Shown here: one piece after another, positions 11,319-19,489 of the stretch | Position numbering within the stretch: position 1 is the first letter of the stretch | Layout of the letters: each line of letters begins with the position of its first letter | From: Bacteroidota bacterium | Lineage (GTDB): Bacteria > Bacteroidota > Bacteroidia > NS11-12g > UBA955 | Assembly (NCBI GenBank): GCA_027488835.1 | Contig: JAIYAW010000009.1 | Coordinates: 1-64,000, forward strand | Reading direction: 5' to 3' | Length of the DNA: 64,000 nt | Position numbers and translations under genes: made by a program | The notes under the pieces: generated by a model | The model's input: only the letters and a program-made list of their open reading frames with translations | What the model was told of the DNA's origin: nothing | Databases searched by the model: none

Positions 11319-12280
11319 TGAAAACCTTGAAAAAAAAAATTAAAATGAAACGGATATTTATTTTGTTTTTGTTAACAACTATACTGAATAAGGCTATTTC
11401 CCAACAAGCTTCTTTGTCAACTCAATACGACATAGTTTCGAGTATTCAAAATCCTGCATATAATGGTATTCATCAATCCCTCAGAATTGATGCAATTTCA
11501 AGAGTGCAATGGGCTAATTTTCCCGGCTCTCCGAGATATACTTGCTTAGCGGTTCAAACTCCATTTAGCAAAGACTTTGCCTTTGGTGCAAATTTTCAAT
11601 CACTTAAGGTAGGAAGTTTCAAAGTTGCTTCACCACTAAATATGAATGTGTTAGCAGGTGATATAGCCTATCACAAACAAATTGCAAAAAATATAAACAT
11701 AGGAGTTGGATTGAGACTGGGTTTGTTTTCATTTAATATGCAACTTTCTAGACTCCTTGCAGACAATCCCGATGATATTGCAATTGGTGGAAACGATTAC
11801 AATATCAATACATCTGTTATTGGTGGTGGTGTTATTATATACGGTAAAAATTATTATTTTGGAGGTGCAATGCCTCAATACGCTTTAGTGAATGATCAAA
11901 TTTTAAATAACGTAAATATTGGATACAATGCAAGATCGTTCTATTTATTAAATGGAGGTTATGTTTTTCGTTTAAATAATGCTTGGAATGTCAAAACAAC
12001 GTTTCAAACCAGATATTACCGGGGATTGCCGGTTCAAGCCGATGTCAATTTATATGTGATCAATAAAGATTTAATTTCTTTGGGCTATGGATACAGAACT
12101 TCTGGATCTCATGCCATACTTTCAAGCATCAAAGTCAATGATTTTTTTAAAGTTGTTTATTCGTTTGAAACCGGAACTGTTTACAATAAAAACACGCCTT
12201 TTGTTTCAAATGAATTTGGACTTACATATTCGTTTAGTCAGCCAGATAAACAAACAATAGTTGTACCTAGATTTTATTAA
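11318..12280 (+). CDS. PorP/SprF family outer-membrane protein
   Basis: This 320-residue protein has a signal sequence (RIFILFLLTTILNKAISQ) followed by QYD...NPAYNG, the typical opening of the Bacteroidota PorP/SprF family (TIGR03519). The rest alternates short hydrophobic strands as in an outer-membrane beta-barrel. SprF-like proteins are needed for secretion or surface retention of the adjacent SprB-like adhesin with a type B CTD, so this gene is probably the dedicated partner of the two adhesins upstream. The start used at 11318 overlaps the previous stop as TAATG. A second Met at 11345 gives a tidier signal peptide and may be the true start. Confidence 0.9.
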   Translation: MKTLKKKIKMKRIFILFLLTTILNKAISQQASLSTQYDIVSSIQNPAYNGIHQSLRIDAISRVQWANFPGSPRYTCLAVQTPFSKDFAFGANFQSLKVGSFKVASPLNMNVLAGDIAYHKQIAKNINIGVGLRLGLFSFNMQLSRLLADNPDDIAIGGNDYNINTSVIGGGVIIYGKNYYFGGAMPQYALVNDQILNNVNIGYNARSFYLLNGGYVFRLNNAWNVKTTFQTRYYRGLPVQADVNLYVINKDLISLGYGYRTSGSHAILSSIKVNDFFKVVYSFETGTVYNKNTPFVSNEFGLTYSFSQPDKQTIVVPRFY

Positions 12281-12286
12281 TACAAA

Positions 12287-14176
12287 ATGTTAAAACCTGA
12301 ATATATTTTCCTTTGGATATTGTTTCATTTATTTGCTGTTGAATTACCAAAAAATTTAGCAAATAGATCTAAGCCTAAAACACCGGCATCTGAGCAAGTT
12401 CAGCATATGAGATATCAAAAAGCACTCAGTGTTTATCATTCACTCAATGAAGTTAAATTGGCTACAGAGTATAGAGCTATTGCTACCGCATTGTTTAAAT
12501 TGAATCAAAATGATTCGGCCATGGTCGTATTTGAGAAAATGGCTCAAAAATTCCCAAATAGCATCCAAAATAAAGATTTACTAGATTTGGCTATTATTTC
12601 GAGAAAATTGGGTAAACAACAATATTCGGATAGTTTAATTGCAGTATTGAAATCTGGTGAATACTCCAATTCAAATATTTTTGATGATGTTGCGGATAAA
12701 AATTTTCACAATCGATTTGAAAAAATAGATTCAGCAGCAACAAACAGAAAAGAATTCACATTCAAATCTAAATTTGATCATTATGGCGCGGTTCAAGATC
12801 CCTTAAGCAAAACATGGTTTTATCATGCAAAAGATTCAATTTATGATGGATTATTGAATGGTATTTCAAGTACGGATAAGAAATTTTATGCCCAAATTTA
12901 TAAAGCGAAAAATTGGAATGATTCATTGATTTTAAATGGGCCGATGCTCCAAGATAAGGTTTTTAATAAATATGTTGAACTTTCTCATATCGACAGTTTT
13001 GGGAATTATTATATTTCAATGAATAATCGATTGGTGAATGATAGTGATAAATTTTTATTGCAAACCTACCGTTATTTCTATGATACAAAAAGAAGTAAAT
13101 ATGTTTTTGAGGGACTTGGGTTAGAACAATATGCATATAATGTTTCCTCATTTTCATTAAATGCATCTCGAACCAAAGGTCTTTTTTGTAGTGATCAAAC
13201 TGATGCTCTTGGTAAGTCTGATATATGGATTTGTGATGTATCCTTCAATAAAGATGGAGAAATTACAATTTCGAATCAAACAAATTTGGGACCGAAGGTA
13301 AACACTATTTTGACTGAAGCAGATCCAACTTTTATAACAGATGAAATTATAGCATTTTCTTCTGAAGGTAGACTAGGTTTTGGTGGTTTCGATATTTATT
13401 TTTACAATTTAACAACTTCAGAGGTTGCCAATGCGGGTAGTGTCGTCAATTCAACAAATGATGAATATTTCCCCAAGTATTATAATAACACTTTAACGTA
13501 TTCAGTAACCAACAAATTTAATAACAATACAATCTACTCGTTGGATATTCCTTCTGATCTTATTTACCAAGCAACGCAGACAATAGTACCTCCGTCAACA
13601 GAGGAAGTGGAATCGCCACCACCAGTGGAAACAGTTGCAATTGCTACTACCACACAAGCCATTCAAACAACTTTGGATAATGTGAAAAAAGAAAGCGTAA
13701 ATAAATATGATTATGCTAGAAATTTGTCTTTTGTGTTGTTGTCAGATTCTGAGCGTATTGAAGCTATTAATAAATTAGATTCAACTGCGAATTATAAGGA
13801 TTTTAAGTTCATGACACTTTTTCATATTGATAATGAATTTGTAATAGAAAAAGAGTTCGAAAAGGAACTTGAAATTATGGCTGCACTTTTAAAGAAAAGG
13901 CCAGATTGGGGAATGGAGATTAGATCTTATACAGATAGCAGAGGTCCTTCTGTGAAAAATCAAAAATTATCTCAGAGCAGAGCAAATTATGTGGCGCAAT
14001 ATTTATCGCAAAAAGGGGTGAATCCTAAACAAATATTACCTGTTGGATTTGGTGAATCAAGAATAATTAATCATTGTGCAGATGGCGTTCCTTGCACAGA
14101 AGATGAACACAGACAAAATAGAAGAACGGAGTTGATTGTAACGCCCGTGTTTTTTTGGAGTAATCAGAAGAAATAA
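12287..14176 (+). CDS. OmpA-family protein with TPR/PD40-like region
   Basis: The protein has 629 residues. An N-terminal hydrophobic stretch is followed by a helical, TPR-like segment (about 40-120). Then come PD40-like strands with the motifs GKSDIWICD and GFGGFDIYFYN. From about residue 507 there is an OmpA-like peptidoglycan-binding domain (HIDN..., SYTDSRG, LSQSRANYVAQYL, GFGES, NRRTEL). This arrangement is seen in PorE-like or SprE-associated proteins that sit beside PorP/SprF genes in Bacteroidota. It probably anchors the adhesin/secretion assembly to peptidoglycan. It is the last gene of the adhesin operon, only 6 bases after the SprF-like gene, and a strong hairpin terminator follows. 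Confidence 0.88.
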   Translation: MLKPEYIFLWILFHLFAVELPKNLANRSKPKTPASEQVQHMRYQKALSVYHSLNEVKLATEYRAIATALFKLNQNDSAMVVFEKMAQKFPNSIQNKDLLDLAIISRKLGKQQYSDSLIAVLKSGEYSNSNIFDDVADKNFHNRFEKIDSAATNRKEFTFKSKFDHYGAVQDPLSKTWFYHAKDSIYDGLLNGISSTDKKFYAQIYKAKNWNDSLILNGPMLQDKVFNKYVELSHIDSFGNYYISMNNRLVNDSDKFLLQTYRYFYDTKRSKYVFEGLGLEQYAYNVSSFSLNASRTKGLFCSDQTDALGKSDIWICDVSFNKDGEITISNQTNLGPKVNTILTEADPTFITDEIIAFSSEGRLGFGGFDIYFYNLTTSEVANAGSVVNSTNDEYFPKYYNNTLTYSVTNKFNNNTIYSLDIPSDLIYQATQTIVPPSTEEVESPPPVETVAIATTTQAIQTTLDNVKKESVNKYDYARNLSFVLLSDSERIEAINKLDSTANYKDFKFMTLFHIDNEFVIEKEFEKELEIMAALLKKRPDWGMEIRSYTDSRGPSVKNQKLSQSRANYVAQYLSQKGVNPKQILPVGFGESRIINHCADGVPCTEDEHRQNRRTELIVTPVFFWSNQKK

Positions 14177-14196
14177 TTCTAAGTTTTCATCAAATA

Positions 14197-14230
14197 AAAA
14201 AGGCTGCAGAATTGTCTGCAGCCTTTTTAT
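14197..14230. terminator. Bidirectional intrinsic terminator
   Basis: A 9-bp stem (AGGCTGCAG / CTGCAGCCT) has an A-run on its left and a T-run on its right. It lies between the convergent ends of the adhesin operon and the first small exported protein gene, so it can serve both strands. Confidence 0.85.
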
Positions 14231-14252
14231 TTAAGTTGATTTTACGGGTAAA

Positions 14253-14678
14253 TTATAATTTAAAAGTAGAAATTGTGTAACCAAATTTACTTTCAGTCTT
14301 AAACGTAATAGTAGCTTTGATTGCACTTTGATTAACTGGTAAAGTTGAATACAAATTACTCTTCATGAAGAAACATCTTTTGAAAGTCGGATCATTAGGA
14401 AAGTTTACGTCTACAAGCTTGTAACCTTTTGGTGCATTGCAACGAACAGCAGCAGCGGCTGATTTTCCTTTGCCAGCTGATACGGTTACACCGCTAGCAA
14501 CTTTAGCACTTGTTGGAGCTTGGATAGTTGTACTCAATTCTAAACCAGAAATAGAAATGGACATGCCTTTGTATTTGTTTGGATTGTTAGAAAAGTCGAG
14601 TGCGTTCACTGGTGTTTGAGCTTTAGAAACTGATACTAGTGCTACAACGCTGAATAGGAATAATGTAATTTTTTTCAT
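14253..14678 (-). CDS. Small exported protein, paralogue A of a six-member family
   Basis: The protein has 141 residues with a clear Sec signal (MKKITLFLFSVVALVSVSKAQ). The mature part starts with a NNPNKYKGMSISISGLEL segment, a pattern resembling the entry to a small OB-like beta-barrel. A glycine/serine-rich linker, a CNAPKGY motif, a VNFPNDPTFKRCFFM motif and a final strand rich in TITFK follow. The same order of motifs occurs in five other proteins between 14.7 and 19.9 kb. The two conserved cysteines could form a disulfide after export. The function is unknown; the OB-fold idea is only a pattern judgement. The gene has its own -24/-12-like element (14708-14723). Confidence 0.85.
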   Translation of the reverse strand: MKKITLFLFSVVALVSVSKAQTPVNALDFSNNPNKYKGMSISISGLELSTTIQAPTSAKVASGVTVSAGKGKSAAAAVRCNAPKGYKLVDVNFPNDPTFKRCFFMKSNLYSTLPVNQSAIKATITFKTESKFGYTISTFKL

Positions 14679-14707
14679 ATCTGTAATTTTTAGTTTGTTT
14701 ATTTATT

Positions 14708-14723
14708 TCAAAAGTTATGCCAA
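14708..14723 (-). promoter_or_regulatory. Sigma-54-like -24/-12 element of paralogue A
   Basis: The minus strand reads TTGGCATAACTTTTGA, which matches the spacing and both halves of the YTGGCAC-N5-TTGCW consensus (T for C in the first half, A for C in the second). The predicted start of transcription is near 14696, 18 bases before the ATG. Confidence 0.55.
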
Positions 14724-14765
14724 AATTTATTTTTTAATTTTCCCCTCGAAAATAAGTAATATTTT

Positions 14766-15215
14766 TTATAAAAGTTTAAATAGGGTTATTGTATATCCAA
14801 CTTTATCATCTCCTTTAAACATGATACTTGCGTTTACTCCATCTTGTGATTTCGGCAATGAATTAAACTGAGCTCCAGAAATGAAGAAACACTTTTCAAA
14901 GCTTGGATTGTTTGGAAAGTCAACGTCAATTGCATAAAACCCTCTTGGAGTTGCACAACGCACTGTTCCTGTATTTTTAACCGTTGAACTTGGTGTGCCA
15001 GCGCCTACTGAGATTGTGCCATTTGCTTGGGCTACATTTACTGAAGAAACCGAACTTTTTGGATTTAATTTCACTCCTGAAATTGAAATTGTTAACCCAT
15101 TGTATTTAGCAGGGTTTGAAGTAAATTCAACTGCCGTAGGATTTTGGAGGTTTTGAGCAAAAATTGATCCCATGAAAGCGAATACGCTAAGGGTGAATAC
15201 AGTAATTTTTTTCAT
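14766..15215 (-). CDS. Small exported protein, paralogue B
   Basis: The protein has 149 residues from the Met at 15215. An in-frame Met further out at 15257 would make the coding sequence overlap its own -24/-12 element and would put 14 polar residues before the signal peptide, so I reject it. The protein has a signal peptide (MKKITVFTLSVFAFMGSIFAQ), NPAKYNGLTISISGVKL, a Gly/Thr/Ser linker, CATPRGF, VDFPNNPSFEKCFFI and ASIMFKGD, the same motif order as the other five paralogues. It should be exported to the periplasm or beyond. The function is not known. No terminator is visible between it and paralogue A, whose promoter lies in the 87-base gap. Confidence 0.85.
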   Translation of the reverse strand: MKKITVFTLSVFAFMGSIFAQNLQNPTAVEFTSNPAKYNGLTISISGVKLNPKSSVSSVNVAQANGTISVGAGTPSSTVKNTGTVRCATPRGFYAIDVDFPNNPSFEKCFFISGAQFNSLPKSQDGVNASIMFKGDDKVGYTITLFKLL

Positions 15216-15241
15216 AGTTTTAGATTGTTTATAATGGTTTA

Positions 15242-15257
15242 ACAAAAGCTGTGCCAA
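15242..15257 (-). promoter_or_regulatory. Sigma-54-like -24/-12 element of paralogue B
   Basis: The minus strand reads TTGGCACAGCTTTTGT. The -24 half is perfect and the -12 half TTGT is one base off TTGC. The predicted leader is about 15 bases to the ATG at 15215. Confidence 0.55.
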
Positions 15258-15286
15258 AATTAAATTTTAATCCATACAAAAACAAT

Positions 15287-15310
15287 AATCCCACTTTTGT
15301 AGGTGGGATT
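15287..15310 (-). terminator. Intrinsic terminator of the lipoprotein/DUF2147/barrel operon
   Basis: The 8-bp stem AATCCCAC / GTGGGATT encloses an 8-base loop. Read on the minus strand it is followed by ATTGTTTTTG. It lies just after the end of the barrel-protein gene. Confidence 0.6.
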
Positions 15311-15363
15311 AAAATTAAAGATTACCAATATTGAAATATGCCTTTTGTAGTTGAAAATATATA

Positions 15364-16503
15364 TTAAGGACTAACTAAGTTTAAGCTTATGTTGAAATAT
15401 AGCGGGTTGCTTAGCTTATTATTCATCACATATGGTTCTTTTGAAAGTATGCCAAAAGCCCTTAAAATTTCATTTCCATTTTCTAAACGATCTACATTGT
15501 ATCGATAATTGATTCTGTAACCAGCTTGGAATGATAACCATAAAAATTCTTTTATCGAACATTCATAAACAAGTCTCAAACGAATTTCACCGCGTCTAAT
15601 TTCTAAGTCTTCATTTCTAAGATAATTATCTCGATACAAACGATATGATTGTCCTTCAAGTTCATATCCTGCAAAAATCATATTGCGTGGATTAATAGTT
15701 CTTCGGATGTGCGCTTTTGCCGGGAATAAAATTTCAGAACCCCATTTGTTTTTTGCATCCGTATAATTAAACATAAAAATTGGAATATAATTCAACTCCC
15801 CAACTCTATATGTCCTTGATAAACCTAATCCCCATTGTTTTCTTTCAGATGGTCTTTTTCCATAAATTACCGCTGCCGAATATTTTAAATATTTCATTGG
15901 CATCAAATTCCAGTCATAATCACCGTTTAAATCTGCGGAACCTTGAAATAAAATGAAATTTGTTTCATTTAAAGGTTTGAATATGGTTGTATTTAGCCCA
16001 AGTGTTCTCAATCCGTTATTTAAAAGTGCGTTAGCAAGCGGATTCGGAAAGAATGGGAGGCTTAATCCTTGATCTGCACGATTATATCGAGTTTCCCAAT
16101 AATTTGCACCCATTTGCCATACTATACTTGATTTAGAGATTACAGGAATATTGCAATTGAATCTTATTCCACTCGCATTGTTAATTGCATAAGAATGAGC
16201 GTCACCAGATGCTAAATTACCATTGAATGAATCTAGAGACATGTTATGGGAGGCTTGGAAATCAAAACCTAAACCAATTAATTTTTGAGGACTAATTCCC
16301 TCAATTTTCGGGGAACAATATCTTTTTGCACCGGTTTCAGCAAATTCAATATTGTCATATTGAGAAAAATCTTCATTCTCAGTAGTTTGTGTCGCAGTTG
16401 ATTTATTTGCAGTATCTGTTTGAGCGTACGAATGATTTACAACAGCCCAAAATAATATTAGATATAAAAGACATTTTTGAGTGTCTTTGAAAATAGGTAA
16501 CAT
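15364..16503 (-). CDS. Predicted outer-membrane beta-barrel protein, unknown function
   Basis: The protein has 379 residues from the Met at 16503, eight bases after the stop of the upstream gene. A longer in-frame start at 16545 overlaps that gene and precedes the signal peptide with 14 unlikely residues. A signal segment (CLLYLILFWAVVNHSYAQ) is followed by a low-complexity Thr/Glu stretch. Alternating amphipathic strands with many aromatic and Arg residues run from about residue 90 to the C-terminus, as in a barrel. I do not recognise the family. It is the third gene of a minus-strand operon with a lipoprotein and a DUF2147 protein, which suggests an envelope role. Confidence 0.75.
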   Translation of the reverse strand: MLPIFKDTQKCLLYLILFWAVVNHSYAQTDTANKSTATQTTENEDFSQYDNIEFAETGAKRYCSPKIEGISPQKLIGLGFDFQASHNMSLDSFNGNLASGDAHSYAINNASGIRFNCNIPVISKSSIVWQMGANYWETRYNRADQGLSLPFFPNPLANALLNNGLRTLGLNTTIFKPLNETNFILFQGSADLNGDYDWNLMPMKYLKYSAAVIYGKRPSERKQWGLGLSRTYRVGELNYIPIFMFNYTDAKNKWGSEILFPAKAHIRRTINPRNMIFAGYELEGQSYRLYRDNYLRNEDLEIRRGEIRLRLVYECSIKEFLWLSFQAGYRINYRYNVDRLENGNEILRAFGILSKEPYVMNNKLSNPLYFNISLNLVSP

Positions 16504-16511
16504 AGATTTGA

Positions 16512-16976
16512 TTATGATTTGGGTTTTACCTCCAAGCGTTTCCAAATATCTGTTCTTCCTAATGCAGAAACACCGATGTAACCTCTTATTTCAAGTGTGT
16601 TTTTATCTTTCATTTTTATGGTGCAACTATAGGTACTACCGTTTAAAGGATCATAAATAGTACCTTCATTCCACTCATTTTTTCCGGCATAAACAAAGTC
16701 TTTAAGATTTCTATAACCTTTGAGAGGGATATTCTGTAAAGCTTGGTCGGGATTATTTTTATCTGTTTTAGGTTGTTTGGTAACTGGGTCGATTGGCTCT
16801 TTTAACCATACAATTTTCCCGTAGTATTTGGATCCAATTTTTTCTACTTTTACCCTTGCGCGGCCGTTGCCTGATTCCCAAACTCCAATCAATCTGTTTC
16901 CTTCAGTATCTTGATAAACAAATGATGTTAAAGTGGTAAATGCGACTAATAATAATGCTAATAGTGAGTTTTTCAT
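16512..16976 (-). CDS. DUF2147 family exported protein
   Basis: The protein has 154 residues with a signal peptide (LLALLLVAFTTLTSFVYQ). The mature sequence carries the DUF2147 hallmarks in order: IGVWESGNGRARVKVEK, YYGKIVWLKEP, PVTKQPKTDKNNPD, GTIYDPLNGSTYSCTIKM and LEIRGYIGVSALGRTDIWKR. DUF2147 proteins are small exported lipocalin-like beta proteins of unknown function, common in Bacteroidota and Proteobacteria. The gene lies 5 bases after the lipoprotein gene and 8 bases before the barrel gene. Confidence 0.9.
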   Translation of the reverse strand: MKNSLLALLLVAFTTLTSFVYQDTEGNRLIGVWESGNGRARVKVEKIGSKYYGKIVWLKEPIDPVTKQPKTDKNNPDQALQNIPLKGYRNLKDFVYAGKNEWNEGTIYDPLNGSTYSCTIKMKDKNTLEIRGYIGVSALGRTDIWKRLEVKPKS

Positions 16977-16981
16977 GTTAT

Positions 16982-17515
16982 TTAGTTATAGTTTATTGTG
17001 AAAATTAAATTTGCGGTAAATTTAAGGTTAGCTTCAATATCCTCTTTTAAGTCCGCATCCAATACAATATAGAAGTGTTTTTCTTTCAAAAAATCTTTTG
17101 CATTCGCCTCTGCTGATGGCTTTAAGTCTGCAACTTTTGAATTTGCCAAAATTGGATTAAGAAGCGCTAGTTCTTGCATTTTTACATCTTTATTGTCTGA
17201 TGCCAAACTCAACACAAACGAGTTAATTTTGTTGAAATTTGTATTAGAATCTTCAGATTCAATTTTTGCATTTTTCAAAATGGCAGAATTGATGGTTGCA
17301 CCTTCTTTGAAATCATTTCCTAAAATTGACTTTAAATCAACTTCATATTTAAATTGGGCAGGGTTGGAGCCACTGTATAATGGTCCTTCTAGTTCAAATT
17401 GTATATTTTTTAATACAATCGTTTTATTGTTTTTTTCAGAATTGCAACCAATAAATGTAAATCCAGAAATTAAAACAAAAGTAGTAAGAAATAATTTGCT
17501 TAAAGTTTTATTCAT
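16982..17515 (-). CDS. Putative lipoprotein, unknown function
   Basis: The protein has 177 residues from the Met at 17515 (MNKTLSKLFLT). A Met three codons earlier (17524) is possible but adds only MHR. The N-terminus is a lipoprotein signal with lipobox FIGC, giving a lipid-anchored Cys followed by NSEKNN. The rest is mixed alpha/beta with no family that I recognise. It heads the operon with DUF2147 and the barrel protein. Confidence 0.75.
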   Translation of the reverse strand: MNKTLSKLFLTTFVLISGFTFIGCNSEKNNKTIVLKNIQFELEGPLYSGSNPAQFKYEVDLKSILGNDFKEGATINSAILKNAKIESEDSNTNFNKINSFVLSLASDNKDVKMQELALLNPILANSKVADLKPSAEANAKDFLKEKHFYIVLDADLKEDIEANLKFTANLIFTINYN

Positions 17516-17524
17516 GCGATGCAA

Positions 17525-17882
17525 GATAATAGTACTTTTTTAAAATTCATAGAATTTGATAAAATATTTGAACTGAACAATTGAAAAACATATAGATTTG
17601 AATTAAACTGAAATATAAATTAAGTGTTCGAATGTTTCTTTAAAATATCCAATGCGCGTGTTCAATGGACCAATATTGTATCAAACTCTGGTCAACTTTT
17701 TCCAACCTGCCATAAGTCAGTTAATTGCTAAAACATTTTCCTTATTTATTATGATTGGTGTAGTTAGTTTCTTTTGTAGCACAAGTACTTCTCATTCAGA
17801 GTTTAAGTTCTCTATACCATGTATACCATAGAATATATATCAAGTTTTATTCTCATATTCGAGCGATAATTTTGTTTTATAT
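17525..17882. other. Intergenic stretch with nothing recognisable
   Basis: About 360 AT-rich bases separate the lipoprotein start from the repeat and terminator downstream of paralogue C. I see no coding sequence with a plausible start, no tRNA and no strong hairpin. It should contain the promoter of the lipoprotein operon, which I cannot place with confidence. Confidence 0.5.
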
Positions 17883-17961
17883 TGCACATATTCAATTTGA
17901 TACTTGTGCGATGCAAAAAAAAAAAAAAGCTACAGATTTCTGTAGCTTTTTTTATAAATGT
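17883..17961 (-). repeat. Downstream repeat copy 1 (3' flank of paralogue C)
   Basis: About 75 bases (GCACATATTCAATTT..., GCGATGC, A-run, then the terminator hairpin) recur at 18493-18564 downstream of paralogue D with few changes. The two genes and their 3' flanks are therefore one tandemly duplicated unit of about 605 bases. Confidence 0.8.
17919..17955 (-). terminator. Intrinsic terminator of paralogue C
   Basis: The stem AAAAGCTACAGA / TCTGTAGCTTTT has runs of A and T on the two sides. It lies directly after the stop of paralogue C on the minus strand. Confidence 0.85.
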
Positions 17962-17972
17962 GAAATATTTAA

Positions 17973-18398
17973 TTATTGCAATTTGTGTAGTTCAATAAAG
18001 AAACCAGCTGCTTTATTACCTTTAAAAGTAATTTGAGCTTTAATAGCATCTTGTTGCAATGGAAGTTTAGCGAAGTCAGCATCTTTCATGTAGAAACATG
18101 CAGCGAAACTTGGGTTTGCTGTGAAATCAACGTCAATAGATTTTTGTCCTTTGATTACTTTGCAAGAAGCAACTACGTTTGCAGTTGAACCTTTACCTAC
18201 AGTAACAGTAGTTGGAGCACCAACAGCAATAGTTGTTACCGCTTGTTTAGGGCGTAAATTTACACCGTCAATAATAACTGTTTTTCCTTTGTAGTTATCA
18301 CAATTGTTTGTGAAATCACTTTGTGGAGTAGTAATTTGAGCTGAAGCAGCGCTAGCCAATGCTACGATGCTTAGTACGAATACAGTAATTTTTTTCAT
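17973..18398 (-). CDS. Small exported protein, paralogue C
   Basis: The protein has 141 residues: signal peptide MKKITVFVLSIVALASAASAQ, then NNCDNYKGKTVIIDGVNLRP, an Ala/Thr/Val-rich VGAPTTVTVGKGST linker, SCKVIKGQKSIDVDF, PSFAACFYMKD and AQITFKG. It is the closest relative of paralogue D, with roughly 70 percent identity by eye, and both genes carry the same terminator. It has three cysteines in the mature part, one more than paralogues A and B. Its function is unknown; export is clear. Confidence 0.87.
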   Translation of the reverse strand: MKKITVFVLSIVALASAASAQITTPQSDFTNNCDNYKGKTVIIDGVNLRPKQAVTTIAVGAPTTVTVGKGSTANVVASCKVIKGQKSIDVDFTANPSFAACFYMKDADFAKLPLQQDAIKAQITFKGNKAAGFFIELHKLQ

Positions 18399-18431
18399 AG
18401 TTTTATTAGTTTGTTTTGTATATTGAGTATA

Positions 18432-18447
18432 TCAAATACTGTGCCAA
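18432..18447 (-). promoter_or_regulatory. Sigma-54-like -24/-12 element of paralogue C
   Basis: The minus strand reads TTGGCACAGTATTTGA, identical over 16 bases to the element of paralogue F. The predicted leader is about 22 bases. Confidence 0.6.
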
Positions 18448-18492
18448 AAAAATGCAAATTTCTTTGTTCTAGTTTTTTATTTTATTTTAAAT

Positions 18493-18564
18493 CGCACATA
18501 TTCAATTTAATATGTATGCGATGCAAAAAAAAAGCTACAGATTTCTGTAGCTTTTTTCATAAAT
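18493..18564 (-). repeat. Downstream repeat copy 2 (3' flank of paralogue D)
   Basis: This is the second copy of the 3' flank found at 17883-17961, again ending in the GCTACAGA/TCTGTAGC hairpin, with a shorter A-run. Confidence 0.8.
18528..18557 (-). terminator. Intrinsic terminator of paralogue D
   Basis: It has the same stem as the terminator of paralogue C (AAAAGCTACAGA / TCTGTAGCTTTT), placed after the stop of paralogue D. Confidence 0.85.
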
Positions 18565-18579
18565 TTTAAATTTTAATTC

Positions 18580-19002
18580 TTACTTTACTAAACCAGTGAT
18601 AAAGAAACCAGTAGACTTTTGTCCTTTGAAAGCGATTGTGCTTTTGATAGTTTCTTGAGCGATTGGAAGAGAACTGAACAACGCGTCAGTGATGTAGAAA
18701 CATGCAGCAAAATTCGGGTCAGTTGGAAAATCAACATCAATAGATTTCTGACCTTTGATTACTTTGCAAGAAGCAACTACATTTTTTGTAGAACCTGATC
18801 CAACAGTTACTGTAGCAGGAGCGCCAACAGTAATAGCTGTTACAGCTTGTTTAGGACGTAAGTTAACGTCTTTGATAGTGATAAGCTGTCCTTTGTAGTT
18901 ATCACAATTGTTTGTGAAATCTTTTTGAGGAACAACAACTTGAGCTGAAGCAGCGCCAGCTAATGCTACGATGCTTAATACGAATACAGTGATTTTTTTC
19001 AT
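18580..19002 (-). CDS. Small exported protein, paralogue D
   Basis: The protein has 140 residues with the signal peptide MKKITVFVLSIVALAGAASAQ. It carries NNCDNYKGQLITIKDVNLRP, the VGAPATVTVGSGST linker, SCKVIKGQKSIDVDF, PNFAACFYI and STIAFKGQ. It is a recent duplicate of paralogue C, since both the protein and the 3' flank are repeated. Its -24/-12 element is the best match of the six to the sigma-54 consensus, with an intact GC at -12. The function is unknown. Confidence 0.87.
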   Translation of the reverse strand: MKKITVFVLSIVALAGAASAQVVVPQKDFTNNCDNYKGQLITIKDVNLRPKQAVTAITVGAPATVTVGSGSTKNVVASCKVIKGQKSIDVDFPTDPNFAACFYITDALFSSLPIAQETIKSTIAFKGQKSTGFFITGLVK

Positions 19003-19044
19003 AGTTTTATTTGTTTTTAATTGTTTGTTTGTAATAATTGATTT

Positions 19045-19060
19045 GCAAATAGTGTGCCAA
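19045..19060 (-). promoter_or_regulatory. Sigma-54-like -24/-12 element of paralogue D (best match)
   Basis: The minus strand reads TTGGCACACTATTTGC, with both the GG at -24 and the GC at -12 intact. The predicted transcription start is near 19033, about 31 bases before the ATG. Confidence 0.65.
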
Positions 19061-19064
19061 AAAT

Positions 19065-19430
19065 TTATTGTTGAATTTGTGTGATTGTATTGATACTATT
19101 TGGATCAGATTTGAATGTGATGGTAACCCTTAAATCTCTACCAGATGTAATGCTGTTCGACAATGCTTGAGAGATAATGAAGCAACCTATATATGTTGGA
19201 TTTGGAAACTCAATAGGTAAAAATTTATATCCTTGGGGTGGTTTGCAATTTGTATTTACTGGAGTGTTACTTTTACTTTTGATAATTACATTTTTCACAG
19301 TAATTGTTTTCCCATTGTATTTTGAAGGGTTATTGCAATATGTATTCGCATCAACCAATTCTGCCGATTGAGCATTAGCGATATTCATAATAAAGAAAGC
19401 GCTAAATAGAATAAACAATAACTTTTTCAT
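19065..19430 (-). CDS. Small exported protein, paralogue E
   Basis: At 121 residues it is the shortest member. The signal peptide is MKKLLFILFSAFFIMNIANAQ. It keeps NNPSKYNGKTITVKNVII, the CKPPQGYKFLPIEFPN and YIGCFII motifs and the VTITFKSD strand, but the Gly/Ser linker is nearly gone. The conserved core therefore does not need the linker. Its -24/-12 element lies unusually close to the ATG. The function is unknown. Confidence 0.83.
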   Translation of the reverse strand: MKKLLFILFSAFFIMNIANAQSAELVDANTYCNNPSKYNGKTITVKNVIIKSKSNTPVNTNCKPPQGYKFLPIEFPNPTYIGCFIISQALSNSITSGRDLRVTITFKSDPNSINTITQIQQ

Positions 19431-19445
19431 AACATATATTTCCTT

Positions 19446-19461
19446 TCAAATTCTGTGCCAA
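19446..19461 (-). promoter_or_regulatory. Sigma-54-like -24/-12 element of paralogue E
   Basis: The minus strand reads TTGGCACAGAATTTGA. With usual spacing transcription would start near 19434, only 4 bases before the ATG, and the AAAGGAAA ribosome-site-like run would lie upstream of the transcript. That is odd and weakens the call here. Confidence 0.45.
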
Positions 19462-19489
19462 ATTTCTTTAAAGTGTCTGATTTGATGAT

